This document shows, piece after piece, positions 24,257 to 36,846 of a DNA stretch of 64,000 bases; the stretch's first letter is position 1, and each line of letters begins with the position of its first letter. Location: positions 142,494,998 through 142,558,997 of the forward strand of contig OY829326.1 in assembly GCA_963691655.1 (NCBI GenBank). Direction: 5' to 3'. The stretch is from Toxonevra muliebris. Taxonomy: Eukaryota > Arthropoda > Insecta > Diptera > Pallopteridae. Position numbers and translations under genes: made by a program. The notes under the pieces were generated by a model. It was not told where the DNA came from. It saw only the letters and a program-made list of their open reading frames with translations, and did no database searches.

Positions 24257-25773
24257 CAGTTACTCACACTCAAAGTGGGACACGGGGTATAAATGCTCAA
24301 CTATTGGGTTGAACTTGAAAAATAATAATCCTAGTTCATATTAAAAATATTTTTTTACAGACTTTATTTTAATGAACAAAAAACATAAAAAACTCAAGCT
24401 TTAATGAACAAAAAACATAAAAAACTCAGTTGAAGTCAGGCACAACAGCTTAAAACTCAAATGTTTGTACTTACACTCCTTTTTATAAAGCTCACACTCA
24501 AAATGGGACAGTTATAAAATTACGTCAAAGCCCCACTATTTTAGTTCGCATACTCAAATTTTTGTAGCTTCGATTAGTGCGTTCAAATATAGTAAGGTGG
24601 TTACTTACATTAGTTATATAACATTATATCGGCAAAAGGTCAAACTACAGTTAAAGAACAACAAATTATTAATAATTATATAAAGGGGCATGTTGGTTAG
24701 AGAAAGCAGTATTATAGTTGGTAAATAAAAGTCAACCGTTTTTAATATCATAAAAAGATACCGCGCAACTGGTCGCGTTGAAAACAAAAAAAGAAATGCC
24801 ACAAGTTGGAAAAAAATATCAGACCGAGACAATCGATTTGCCATAAAAGAAATTAAAAGCCATCCGCTACTATTCGCCGTCGACCTTAAAAATAAATTGA
24901 AAGACCTTGAAATTGAAATTAAAAGACCTTAAAAACCTTGAAATGAGCCCGGAGGCAGTGCGTTGACTTTTGAGGAGTAATGATTTTCACGGCAGAGCCG
25001 TTCGTCGCAAACCTTTGATATCGGAAGTAAATCGTCAGCTAAGATATGAATACAGGGATAATAAGATGCCGCGTTTTGGTCAACCGTAGGCTTTCTAGAT
25101 TCTCAAGCATCCATTATTTTCGATATTTTTTCTGCCCAAAAGTCCTCTTCACAGATTATACCAATATTAATATTTTCGCTTCGAATGGCAAGCGATTTGC
25201 CTGGAATTTGATGACAAAGCAAGCAAGAAAACGGTGAAGAATCGCGTTGGCAAAATATATTTTGTAAAAGATATAATGGACGGAAAATCTTATATTGACA
25301 TTATGAAGGAAAATATTTGTGAGAGCGCAGAAAAGCTTGATATAAAAGACACTTTGGTATCTTACCAAGACACCGATTCTAAACATAAGCCGTGGAATAA
25401 AAGGAATTGGTTGCTTTATAACTGTCCTAAAGTGCTTGCCACACCCCCATAATCACAGGACCTTAACGTTATAGAACACTTGGGGAAGGAATTGAAGAAA
25501 AGAGTGGCTAAAAGGAACGTTAACAGCATGGCTGCCTTAAAAAAAAATCGGTTTTAAGGGAATGGCAAAATATCGAGCCTTCTTTCTACAAAAAACTAGT
25601 TGATAGCATGCCACGACGCCTTTAAGCAGTAATTGAGAGCAATGACAAATCAACGAAATATCGAAAATGCTCCCCATTCCCCAAAACTCGCCTACGATCC
25701 CTCAGGTGTCCCATTTTGAGTGTGACGTTTAGCGCAGTTAAACGCGGTGTCCCACTTTGAGTGTGAGTAGCTG
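24257..25773 (+). mobile_element. Tc1-like element with IR/DR-type ends, inactive
   Basis: The ends match CAGTTACTCACACTCAAAGT / CAGCTACTCACACTCAAAGT and continue GGGACAC, flanked by TA (24255-24256, 25774-25775). A second, inner copy of the motif, CACACTCAAAATGGGACA, lies near 24,489 and inversely near 25,710. Each end therefore holds an outer and an inner repeat, the IR/DR plan known from Tc1-type elements such as S, Minos, Bari3 and Sleeping Beauty. Intervals between outer and inner sites are about 200 bp on the left and 50 bp on the right. The ends are well preserved although the transposase is broken. Confidence 0.85.
24600..25680 (+). pseudogene. Tc1-like DD34E transposase pseudogene
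   Basis: The N-terminal third is riddled with stops. Downstream, VLFTDYTNINIFASNGKRF (25.14-25.20 kb) matches the VLFSDESKFN...DG region, with the following Glu-Ser lost. After a gap and frameshift, 25234-25452 encodes MDGKSYIDIMKENICESAEK and SYQDTDSKHK, which holds the second Asp. Next come WLLYNCPKVLATPP, a TAA stop and SQDLNVIEHL, holding the final Glu. A remnant of the C-terminal SMPRRL motif is near 25,610. The region between the first and second Asp is largely deleted. Confidence 0.8.
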
Positions 25774-27135
25774 TATGTAGTTATATATTGTAGTCACTTT
25801 GACGAAATGTATATTAAGTTAATTTAGCTGTTAAAAATCACTAAAAATTTAACATTGTCTTAAATAATTTCCAAATCGGTTAATGCTAATGAGTTTCGAA
25901 ATTTCAACAAATATAAATTTTTAAAGCTTTCAATTTTATATATTTTCTATAAAAGTGGCAAAGATACATCTGCTTCTCATATGTGAATTGATTTGAGAAC
26001 AGACTAGAGATATTTTACCAGTTGAAAGATCACCTCTAAACGATTCATTCTGCATCTACTATTTAAAAATTAGAGAACAGTAATAATTTCTATTTGTATT
26101 GAACTCACTGTTTCAATCCATGTCTATTATTTGGTCTTTTGGTATTTTTGGTATTTTGTCTTGTTTCATGTTTTTATACAAATCAAATATAAAACTTTTT
26201 GGTTCTATTCTTAGTGGTTACTAGGATCTCTAGCCTGGATTTCAGATTAAGGTTCAGACTCAGATAGAAAACAAAAACATTTACAAGTTTAAAAAACTTT
26301 GGTGTCAAATAATAAAAGTTTTTTCAAACCTTATTTAAAAATTGAAAAGAAAAAAATTTTTTTTTTAATAATATATAACGCAAACTTTAAGCAACATTTA
26401 TTTAAAGAAAAATTACGTTTTGTCTAACTCTGGGGACAATGCTAAATTTATTCCAGAAAATGTTCTTTATACACATATACATATACACCGCCGGAACTGC
26501 TAAGATCACTTGTGGTATTTCAAATAAAGAAATACCTTAATTTTGTGTTGTTCCAGCTGTTATAAAACATTTTATCCTTTAGGAACAAATTAGAAATAAT
26601 AATTTTTCTATTGTTCAAATGAAACAATGATGTATTTTCTTATATGTTTTAAAGTTTTGAAAGAAGCTTGAACCCGAACCTGTCAGCAAACCTGGTGTAG
26701 ATTCGGGTTCAGTATTAAAAAAAGGTGGGAACGGTTTGAAAACTTGGTGGTTATCGATTTATCCCCGTCCCGTCTCCCCTTTCTCTTCCCTACTCAAGAA
26801 GTGGCTCCAAAATTTAAACTGCTTAGGGCGACATTACCCCTAAGTAGATCCAGATCTGTTCTTCACTCAGAAATATTGATAAATTTTATCAAAGTTATGA
26901 TTCATACTCTTTAATTTCATCGTTTACATATTTTATCAAATTAATTTTCTCATAATATTTTATCAAATTAATTTTCTCATTTATCAAATTAATTTTCTCA
27001 AATATCACGATCGCAATATGATATAACAGTAGCACAGCAAATAAAAATGTATTGACCTCACGATACCTAAATACCATAGTTGCTAAAGGTTCTAGAAAAC
27101 GGGGATGTCAAAAGTAACATTGGGGCACAGTATTA

Positions 27136-28376
27136 CACTGAGAAAAAAAACTGTGATTTTAACCGTTCATGGCTGTTGTTAAGAAAATATGTTGTATTGA
27201 ACGCAATTTGTTTGAATCAACAGTTTTTTATTGTGTATTGTCAATTTTCGTAACATTTCTTCTGTTGAAATTATCTGTTGAATATTTAGTTCATAAATTT
27301 GTCAGTTTTAGAAAAATACTTTCGACGCATCATTAGTGTGCTGTACGATTTGTGTACAAAATTATTTTCATTTGTTTTTCGTTTTAACTTGTGAAAAAAT
27401 GTCAGACAATAAACATACTGCAGGTGTGGTCATGAAATAGTAGAATGTACTTTGGCTTCTAACCTCATAATTTTTTGGCTCAAAATGTTTGGCCTCAAAT
27501 GAAAGCTTATCATCTCTAGTTTCAAATGCAACAAGGCCTTTTTTGATTTTGCATGATGGCGGACCAATATGGTGGCTGCAAGCCTACCACCTCACCATAA
27601 ATAATAGTTTTATCTAGCGTACGTTTACCCAAGTCATCATAAAAAAAAACAGATTAAGTCTTTTTTTCGTATATTTTTTTTCGCTGAATATGAATCCAAT
27701 ATTATTTTTCAAGGGGAATGTTACATGTTGTCCCTAACCTCAAAAAAGATCCAAAAAGACCCGAAGTCTCACGCCTACCCAAGTCATAATAAAACGTCGG
27801 AAAAAACCTATTTTTGTGTAGTTTCAGCTGATGAACATGAATCTAATATTATTTCCACGGGGAATGTTACATGTTGTCCCTAACATCAAAAAATGAAAAA
27901 TCCCAAAAAACTTTTTTTCGTGTCTCACGTGTCTCAAGTCATCAGAAAACTTCCCAAATGACTTAGTTTTCAATTTTAATTCTTTAACTTAGCTGTAACA
28001 TACTTTTAGCGTTGCCCAGAAACAACGACGTGAACTTAGTAAGACTCTGTTTCCTTTGCGGTGCTTTATTAGAGTGAAAACAAAATTAATAATGAAGAAA
28101 AAGTTTTTTGGGAAGTTCCCATATATATAAAAAATGTACTTTTCTTTTATACTAACAGCCTCACATTTGTTTCTACAGATTTTGCTATAGCTAGTAAAAT
28201 AACAGAATTATAATAATTTTTATGGTTCTAACTCTTGTTTAGACTGCTGAATGTAAAGCAACAGAACATTGTCTGTTAATATAACAGTGGTCACTTTCGG
28301 ATGGGATTTAACAGCAAAATCTGTTGGTTTACATATATGCTTTCTGTTTGATATAACAGCATTTTTTCCCTCAGTG
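27136..28376. mobile_element. TIR element with CACTGAG ends, superfamily unknown
   Basis: CACTGAGAAAAAAAACTGTG at 27136 and the reverse complement CACTGAGGGAAAAAATGCTG of the right end (ending 28376) form imperfect TIRs. No transposase-like frame is present. The flanks read TA before the left end and CA after the right end, so no convincing target duplication is visible. The element contains a ~150-bp tandem repeat (about 27621-27960). Boundaries are moderately sure; superfamily assignment is not possible. Confidence 0.5.
27621..27960 (+). repeat. ~150-bp tandem repeat, about 2.3 units
   Basis: Units start near CCCAAGTCATCATAAAA (27629), CCCAAGTCATAATAAAA (27778) and CTCAAGTCATCAGAAAA (27935). 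The two full units share GGGGAATGTTACATGTTGTC followed by CCTAAC. Divergence between units is roughly 20 percent by eye. The repeat lies inside the CACTGAG-ended element. Confidence 0.7.
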
Positions 28377-29100
28377 CACGAAGGCCATAGAACATAAAGA
28401 ACAACCCAATATTTGGGTTTTATCACAAATGCAGTGCATTTTGAAATTATGATTCGACATTCGCTGGACAAGTATGATTTTTTTGAAAAATAAATAGTTT
28501 TCATGTCTCCGCAACTATCAGGATACAGGTTTAAGAATGTAAATAAAATCTGCTCCTAAGGTCCTTGAAATAAGCTTCGAGTAGTGATACACCTTTACTA
28601 AAGCATATTTTCATAACGATCACGACCCTGTTTCAACTTTTTTTTTGAGTCTAGTTAAGATTCTAAAAAAATTAGATTATAATAGGAAAAAAGGGCTAGT
28701 AATTGACATTTTCTATAGGGTATTCAAATAGAGATTACAACCTATTGTTTGCTTAATTTTTTATCTAAAAATCATTTAGACATTTTTATCTGCAAAAAAG
28801 TCTCTACCTAGAGCAAGCCTTCGGGCGAACTCTCTTTCAACGATCGCTTAAAACATTCCCTCCTACATAAAACATTCGAAATGGATGTAGCTAAGAACAG
28901 ATAATAGACCAGATAATAATGAAGAAGTGATATTAAAACAGGTCTTAGAAAGGCACCTACCTACACACTTTTAAAATATCACTTCATTATTGGGAATTCC
29001 CAAAAATGTGAATAAAAAAAAAAAAAAAAATTTGGTATACATATTAACAAATGTCTGTTTATAAGATATTTTACTATGCGAATTTATAAAATTATTACAG

Positions 29101-30139
29101 GCATGCATCGCAAATCACTAGAAGCACAGGAGCAATTCAAAGACGATTCCGGTGTTAGTGATCACGAAGATTCGGCAGGCTCAAAATCCAATGATGGATC
29201 ACGTCATTTAAGCTCATCTACAGAATCATTGAATGTTGTTAGCCCCGACCCAGCTATGCATCAACAAAATTCATCAACAGGAACAACACCAACTGCAACA
29301 TCGTCATCATCACCGCATATTGATTTGAGTAGCCCGTCACCGAATGCACAGCAAATGCAACAACATTTAATAAATTCGCAACAACAACTGCAGCAGCGAC
29401 AAAATCATCATCAACAACAGCAACACTATCAATTGCCTCCACCCGCACCAGCACATCCCTCGTATCATCCATTGCTTGATGCTGCCAATGCAAGCGCTGG
29501 GGCAGCAACAAGCAAAGATTTTCATATGATTATGGCACATTTATCGAGCAATGGCGGTGGAGGTGGAGGTGGTGTCGGTGGCTATTCAGCACACAAACAG
29601 GATCCAGATACTTTCAGGTTGGTGTTACAGTGATTGGTAGATTTCGAGTTAAAAACAAAAAATTTTATAAACTCATGAAGTGCAAAAACTAAAAATTCTT
29701 TCTTCATTTTGTCTTTTTTAGAAATAATTCCATTGCATGTTTGCGCGCTAAAGCTCAAGAACATCAAGCGCGTTTACTTAATAGAGGTCTATTTCTGCAA
29801 GTGCGTTCTTTTGCGGGCCTGCAGAATTCAAACAACTCATCGGGAATGGGAAATGCAATCAATATGAATAATGGCATAACAATGACACCAACAGCAGCAA
29901 CAACACCAACGATAGCAACAACAATCAATAATAATATCAATAATTGTGATATGAAAATAGCAGCGAAAACATCGTCGCCCATCGAACAACGCATTGGAAC
30001 ATCAATTATGGATGGCGGAAATCTAAGCAATAATAACAACAACAACGATTTGTGTTTCTCAAATGTAATAGCGACTCATCAGCAGCAACAACAACAATTC
30101 AAAATGGAGCCCATGAGTAATTTAACCTGTGACATTTGA
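29101..30139 (+). CDS. Vsx homeobox gene, last two exons (C-terminal region)
   Basis: Exon 29101-29617 begins after ATTATTACAG and encodes MHRKSLEAQEQFKDDSGVSD, the end of the CVC domain. An acidic/Ser-rich linker and long Gln, His/Pro, Ala and Gly runs follow, ending at TTCAG/GTTGGT. After a 104-bp intron, exon 29722-30139 starts with NNSIACLRAKAQEH, the OAR-like motif conserved near the C-terminus of Vsx/Chx10 proteins. It continues with Asn/Thr-rich sequence and Gln repeats to TGA at 30137-30139. The protein is a nuclear DNA-binding regulator; in Drosophila the two Vsx paralogues act in optic lobe and retinal patterning. Low-complexity runs are normal for fly transcription factors. Paralogue identity (Vsx1 or Vsx2) is unresolved. 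Confidence 0.9.
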
Positions 30140-32635
30140 TACAAAAACACAACCACTGCAAAATGATGTGAATTTATGCACTGAACAGCAACAACATTAA
30201 ATTTAAGAAAAGAAAATTAAACAAAAACGAATTTATTTTGAAATTTATAAACTATTATTAACAAAAATATTTAATTTTAATACTTAAAATTTAAGTTAGA
30301 CATAAGATCTCACATGAAAGCCAAAAATTTAGACATGAAATGTCAAAAGATAAATATATAGTTTTAATTTAAGAGGAATTACTTATTAAACTTAATTAAA
30401 AGTTTACACTGTAATAAAAAAAAATATTGTATTCATTTTTCGTAAAGTTCACTTAATTATAAAATGCTAAAATAGTGTTGAAGAAAACATCTTCAGAATT
30501 TTTAATCCTATTTATTTATTTTTCGTCTTCTCCGCAATAATCTGATGAGAAATTTGTCATTGCGATAATTCCAACTTAAAGTCTAGTGCACTGTGTGTGT
30601 TTCATTGCAGAATCCTCTCTATCGATTATAACTTCTAGGTTAGATAAGATTAGCGTAGTGAATCGCAGTGTTCATGTTGTACACCACCCATATCAGATGC
30701 TTGGTTTAGCAATTTCAGAAATTTGCTGAAGTTGATCTGGCACCTGTGAGGATTCCTTTATGTTAAATTCTTCGTATGGTTGCTTATCTGCAAATGGTAT
30801 CAAATCTTAGTACCAAAATTACTGGTGATAACGTTAGGTTCCATTAACATTTACTGAATATAAATAACTCCAGGAATTTACAAAAAAATTTTCGACTCTT
30901 AATGGCATTTATATTGTAAAGTTTACAAGCTAAGCTTTTAAGTAAATATCCTGTTGGACAATGTCCTAGGAGGATACCAATGTCGCAAATGTGAAATATC
31001 TGTTTTTGAGAAAATTCAAATTTGCCTGAATTTTGATAGAGATTAGTAGAAAGATTTTATGCAGAAAAATGAAATGGGTACTTAAGACTTCCACGAACAC
31101 GACACCAAATTTAGATATGCTAGTTAGTCTTTTATGAAAGATTAAAAAAACATAGCTATGGAGCTATAGCCAACCACTGGATAATCCTTTCTTTATTTTG
31201 CAAACATATTTTATAAAAAAAAAAATTCTGCTTCGTAATAGTTAAAAGCATTTTCTTAAAAAAATTAGTGGAAAAGATTTTTCGAACAATTTTTGCACTT
31301 AGGTTTTTGTCTTGACTTCTAAGACAAAAAATGTAAAGGAAAGTGGCACAAGCACGAAATTTAAAATGTTCGGCAACCAAAAATTGTGAGGAATGCCTAA
31401 CACAACTGAAACACCTATTTTATGTCACATCAAAGCGAATGTTGCCTATAGGCAACATCGGACATAAAAGGGTTAATTGTTATGAATATAAATCCAAACT
31501 CTCTTGGAGAGCAAATTGGTGACTGCCAAGTAAAAAATGGATTACCAAGTGAAAAATGGATAAGGGTTTAATGAGCAGTAAATTTTATAATTTTCGTTTA
31601 TTAAATTAAGCTGCGAATATCTCAAAAACTGGAACTAATCTGTAAATTCGCCATAAAAATCACATATTTATAATTCCTGAACATTTATTTTCATTCAAAT
31701 TTTCATCAAATCTTTTTACCAACCAACTCATTATTTTAGTAAGAGGCAATAAAACATATAAATTAATATTTCATTTTTATAATTAATACATAATTTACTT
31801 TATTCTATGTAAATAATAATAAAAACGAATTTTATCAATGAAATTGAAATTTTGGTTTTTATGAATATTTAGTTTGTCTATAATTTAAGTAGAAATATTG
31901 GTGAAACTAAGGTAGTGTTTCCAAAAACTTTATGCACAGATTGAAGATCATTATTAAAATTATATAACAATTCAAAAAACACCTAAAAGTATGGCAATTG
32001 TTTTTTAAACCTTTTTGGGATGAGACTTTGGATATAATAGAAGTAGTTCTTCTTGGCTTTGTTGAAAAAATTCTATCGCAATAAAGTTTCACACTTTAGT
32101 AACGAAGGTGACAAATATGATTGCAGAAACATTTGGTAAGTGCCAATAAATTCAATGTAAGGGATGATTCTTAGTAGATACATTGGACTCTCAAGGTTCT
32201 TTCTGATATTCCAGTTTTCCATTAATTCAATAATTTGGAAATTTGTAATATTTGGTCTACATTTTTTTAGGATAACGGGTATGTAGTAATAAATATACCT
32301 ACTTGGAAAAGAGTGGAATCATCAATATATCAAATATAGAAATAAATTATTATTTTGGAATATATTTTTATTTATCATCGTAAAATGAATAAAAAAAAAA
32401 ATACAAATTTATGAAGCACTCTGTACACAACTGCATTTAAACTAATCGATAAGGTAGTTTCACTCGGTTTTGCTGATAATGCAGTTCATATGAAATGAAA
32501 TCAACTCTGTTAACCGAACAGCTGTCAGGAAGTAAACAACACGTCAGTTAGGTTTGCAAAAATTGCGTATTGTATAGTTGCTTTATATTAGTTTAAAGTG
32601 TTTTGAAGTAGTAGTTGTAAATTACTTCAATCAAT
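30140..32635. other. 3' flank of Vsx and intergenic DNA
   Basis: The likely 3' UTR follows the stop; an AATAAA-containing stretch at about 30413 is a plausible poly(A) signal. No gene is seen in the remainder. Near 31440-31475 GGCAACATCGGACATAAAAG followed by GGTTAA looks like the end of another TTAA-type MITE, but its partner end was not found. Confidence 0.45.
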
Positions 32636-33408
32636 ATGTTGTTCCATTACTTCCTATTGCTGCTATCCATTCTTGCGCTCTCTGCTGCAGGACCCGAAGA
32701 AACAGAGGGTGTGCGCTATGCGAATCGCTGTGAAACTTGTAAAATTCTGGCCACTGAATTGCAAGAGCGGCTCAAGGAGACCGGCAAATCTCATGAAGTT
32801 CTCGAAACTGGGTGAGTGGTGGTATACCACAAACACTTTTCGAAAATTTATATCCTATATTTTTTCGTCACAGTTATTCGTTAGATGATGTGAAGCCAAA
32901 GAAACGCACTGAATATCGACGAAGTGAACTGCGTTTGCTTGAATCACAAGAAAAAGTTTGTGATCGTATATTAGAATATAATCTGCATAAGGAGCGCTCT
33001 GACAGTACACGCTTTGCAAAAGGCATGTCACAAACGTTTAAGGCGCTGCATGGTCTCGTTGACAAGGGTGTCAAAGTGGATTTGGGTATACCATATGAGC
33101 TGTGGGATAATCCACCAGTCGAAGTGACACAAATGAAAACACAATGTGAGAATATGCTTGAAGATTATGAGGATGTCATTGCTGATTGGTATTTCAAATT
33201 ACAAGATGAAAAAACGCTAATAAAACATTTATGTGAAGATTCTGTATTGGCAGCTGACGATCTTAAATGCTTAGAAGAACAGCTACCAAATGAAGCAACG
33301 GCGACTCCTGCGATTAACGTTGACAACAATAACAAGAAAGATAAAAAAAATCAATCAAAAAAACAGAAAAATCACAGTAAGGATGCAGGTGATAAAGAAG
33401 AACTTTAA
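32636..33408 (+). CDS. Canopy-family ER protein (CNPY3/4-type), complete, two exons
   Basis: Exon 1 is 32636-32811 and exon 2 is 32874-33408. They are separated by a 62-bp intron (GTGAGT...CACAG, phase 2), giving 236 residues. The N-terminus LLFHYFLLLLSILALSAAG is a cleavable signal peptide. The mature part has the canopy/saposin-like six-Cys pattern: NRCETCK, EKVCDRI, TQCENML, KHLCED and LKCLE. It also has the block KGVKVDLGIPYELWD, typical of vertebrate CNPY3/PRAT4A and CNPY4. The tail is Lys/Asn-rich and ends DKEEL, close to the KDEL-type ER-retrieval signal. CNPY3 acts as an ER co-chaperone with gp96 for Toll-like receptor folding; a similar role here is inference. Start choice: the first ATG gives the signal peptide directly. 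Confidence 0.92.
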
Positions 33409-35087
33409 GTCTGATTTTAGTAAATTTTTTGATTATTCGAGATCTTTGACCTTATGATGAAAATCATTATATAACATAAAAGAGATTAAGTTTAGTAGTT
33501 AGTAAGGCGATTATTATTAAGATGTCTACAAATAGTTTAAGTAAAAAAATGTTCCAAATTGAAATATCAACAAATATGTAATTTTAAATATTGTATGTAG
33601 TGAAATTATTTTATTATGCAAAAACGTAAATAATAATGACGTAAAAATTACAACAATAGAGTAACACTTTATTTATTTAGATTCAAGAATGACTAAAATG
33701 CTCCAACTAGTTTATGTAAGATACCAAGAAACATAACGTACCGTTGTCGGACCGGATATATCAGTATCCGTTAGTGAATTAGTTTCTGTTAATCTACCTT
33801 TTTCGTACCGCTAATTTATAAAATTACTTCTCATTACAGCATGCTAGCATACATATTTAGAATAATTTGGAATTCACTGAATACTGTTATGCAATTATGC
33901 AAAAAAAAAATTCCCAGCTACTAATGTTTCTGGAAATTTTTTGTTGATTTTTCGAGGAAGTGTACACTAAGTATTTTTTCCTCTCCTGTGATAATGTGTG
34001 TTTACCCGTTTTATTTGTTTGAATTGCTAGTTTTAGATTTAAGTTATGCCCTAAGTTCAAACGATGTGAGCGGTTTTTAGTATACGTATGTGTATGATAG
34101 ATTTACACCAAAAATTTCTCGCATTGGATTAGTTAGTTAGGGCCTTAACTTTTTCCACAATTCACAATTTCTTCCCGGCGATTGTTTTTGGTGTGAATAA
34201 TCAGTCACCGGTGGTGTATAATATGTCGATTGCAATGATATGTGTCAGAAATTCATACACTTAAAAGATTAATGAACAATAGTTTCCATAACTTCTTTTC
34301 TAGTATTGCAATATATTGTGTTATTATAAGTGAACAAGGATCAGTTAACTTCTGAGAAGCAATTGCCATGCATTATGTTTCCTTAAAAGTAATTGAAAGT
34401 AATAACAGTATCTTACAGGTAAAAACAGTAACCTCGTCTACTATTTTTCTACTTACCTACAGGTAGAGGCAATCATTATTAGTAGTTTTTTAATACATTT
34501 TATTCAATCCCCTTTGGTTTTGATAATGTCACCTAATCTCTCGATGAATTCGCATCCACACTTTCATAAAAAGTCTAGAGGGTTTACTTTTGAAAACATT
34601 TGGCACTGTTCGTGAAAAATACTCTTAAAGTATTTTGATTCGATCGTATCTCTTAAGACGTTGTGTTTTCCTTGACTCCTGGTTTCAAAATATCAAAGGA
34701 GATTTGTTAATGCTTTTAAAAACTTATCAAACGTATTTTTTACTGTTCAATCTCGAATTGATATCAAACTGAATAAATAATAAGCGACTTAATTTTAAAC
34801 AAAGCTTTAGTGTATACATTGCCCTTATTAAATTTGTATATACTATGTAAAAAACTGGAGCTAAAGTATGTACGTGTATGTATGTGTTTTATATACATTA
34901 ACTTATAAGATACATATATAGACAAATTTGTATATAAATTGAAGCCGTTATCTGTTAGCTGTTGTTGTGCTAGCATCCAAATATCAGGTCGATTTTCAAT
35001 GTCAGTTGTCAGGATATATTTGTGACAATTGTACATATAAATTTTTTATATCCGCCTGCATTCATTTCAAGTATAAAAAAAAAAAAA
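33409..35087. other. Intergenic DNA
   Basis: 3' UTR of the canopy gene followed by AT-rich DNA. No further gene is recognised. A frame open on the - strand near 34764-35036 reads through catacat-type repeats and is not supported. Confidence 0.45.
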
Positions 35088-36817
35088 ATGTTAAAGTTTA
35101 TTTTTAAAATTATATATGCCATATTTTTAATACAACGAACCTATTCGGCGGACATCGACTGTCCATCACTCGAAGATGCTGATAGCTTATCACAGACTCA
35201 ATTGCTACAACGTTTGACTCATGAATGTCGTTACGATCGTTTGGAACGACCAATTACTTATTCAGACAACGGTTCGCGTCTCCCCATCGATGTATATGTG
35301 CGTGCTTATGTGTATTTCATGCAGAATTTGGAAGCGCACGATTTGCAATTTAAAATACATGCGCTGCTGCAACTTCGCTTTCTCGATCCACGTCTTATAT
35401 TTCGAAAAGTAGCGCCAAAACGTAAACAACCCATTTTGGGTGAGAAGCAATTGCGTGATACTCTCTGGATGCCTCATATATTTTTAGCAAATGAACGTGA
35501 TTCGAGTATTTTGGGCGCACATGAAAAGGATATTCTCACATCGATTTCACCCGATGGTACTGTTATCATTTCGTCACGCATCAAAGCCACTCTGTACTGT
35601 TGGATGAATCTACAGAAGTTTCCTTTCGATGAGCAAAGTTGTTCTACTATCCTCGAAAGTTGGATGTATAATACATCGGAGCTCGTATTGAATTGGGAAC
35701 AGAAGCGTCCGATAAACTTTGACCCCGCATTGCATTTAACCGAATATGTAATGCAGGGTGTCTGGTCAAATGAGACGGTAATCAATGCTGATTTGAATGA
35801 TTTGCGACATGGAGCATTTGCTGGCAATTATAGTTCGTTAAGTTTTACAGTTCATTTAACGCGTGAAGTTGGTTTCTATTTGATGGATTATTTTTTACCC
35901 TCCATGTTAATTGTGGGTATATCGTGGGTTTCGTTTTGGTTACAGGCCGATCAGGCACCACCGCGTATTATGCTGGGAACGAGCACTATGCTAACATTCA
36001 TTACGCTGGCATCGGCGCAAGGTAAGTGATCTAAATATTTTATGTCCGATACATCGAAAGTGTTTTACCCAAGTAATGGAAACATTTGAAAATCATCGGA
36101 AGCTTTAAATTCTTCAAGCATTTGCCCGTTCATCAATCCATTTGTATTTGAGTTCGTGATCAACAACTTTACTATTATGAACATTACCTCTTACATTTCT
36201 TGTTTTTTGCAGGTAAAACTCTACCCAAAGTTAGCTACATCAAGGTATCCGAAGTATGGTTTTTTGGTTGTACGCTTTTCATTTTTGGAAGCCTACTGGA
36301 GTTTGCGTTCGTGAATACAATTTGGCGACGCAAACGAAATGTTGATGTTAAAAAGATCAATAGCAAGCATATTCTCAAATCAACATTGTCACCACGCCTC
36401 TCTCGTCGGAATGGACGTTCACGTTCATTCTCTGCCTTAAGCAGTGGAAATCGTGGTAGTGCGGAAAATATTTCACTTACCGGTATGGGATCTTCGGCAA
36501 CACCAATGTTCAATAATTACTTAACCGTACATAATTTCCCCATAACAACAATTACGGAAGGTGAAGCTATGGATAATGTTTCAAAAATTACTCCCTTTAG
36601 TAGTACAGACTCCATCGGAAATCGTAATAAACAAGATGTTGGTTCGGTAGAAAGTGGTTTGAATAACAATACCGATACAGCTGAAGATAAAATTGGATGG
36701 ACAACACTAACGCCCCAAGAGATATCCATGTGGATTGATATGAAGGCGCGATGTTTTTTCCCAATTTCTTTTCTTGTTTTCAATGCATTTTTCTGGACAT
36801 TTGTTTATGTGTTGTAA
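35088..36817 (+). CDS. Cys-loop ligand-gated chloride channel subunit, two exons
   Basis: Exons 35088-36021 and 36213-36817 are joined across a 191-bp intron (CAAG/GTAAGT...TTTGCAG, phase 1) and give 512 residues. Met at 35088 opens a hydrophobic signal peptide ending near TYSAD; an upstream in-frame ATG (35022) would only add 22 residues. The extracellular domain has the signature loop CWMNLQKFPFDEQSC (13 residues between cysteines). M1 is FYLMDYFLPSMLIVGISWVS and M2 is PPRIMLGTSTMLTFITL. M3 is VWFFGCTLFIFGSLLEFAFV. A long Ser/Arg-rich cytoplasmic loop follows, and M4 lies at the extreme C-terminus. Pro-Arg just before M2 indicates an anion channel. Overall it resembles the insect-specific group with pHCl-2/hodor, CG7589, CG6927 and CG12344; which one is not decided. 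Ligand unknown. Confidence 0.9.
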
Positions 36818-36846
36818 TGTGTAATCATATTAAAATCTACTTTTAG

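Larger units (their letters stand above)
22258..29100 (+). other. Intron of Vsx gene, 6.8 kb, rich in mobile elements
   Basis: GT at 22258 pairs with AG at 29099-29100 and joins ...PWLLG to MHRKSLEAQEQ in frame. Inside are a hAT MITE (23221-24017), a Tc1-like element (24257-25773), a three-copy short tandem repeat (26930-27001, unit TTATCAAATTAATTTTCTCA) and a TIR element (27136-28376). The rest is unannotated AT-rich DNA that could hold neural or optic-lobe enhancers. Confidence 0.75.
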
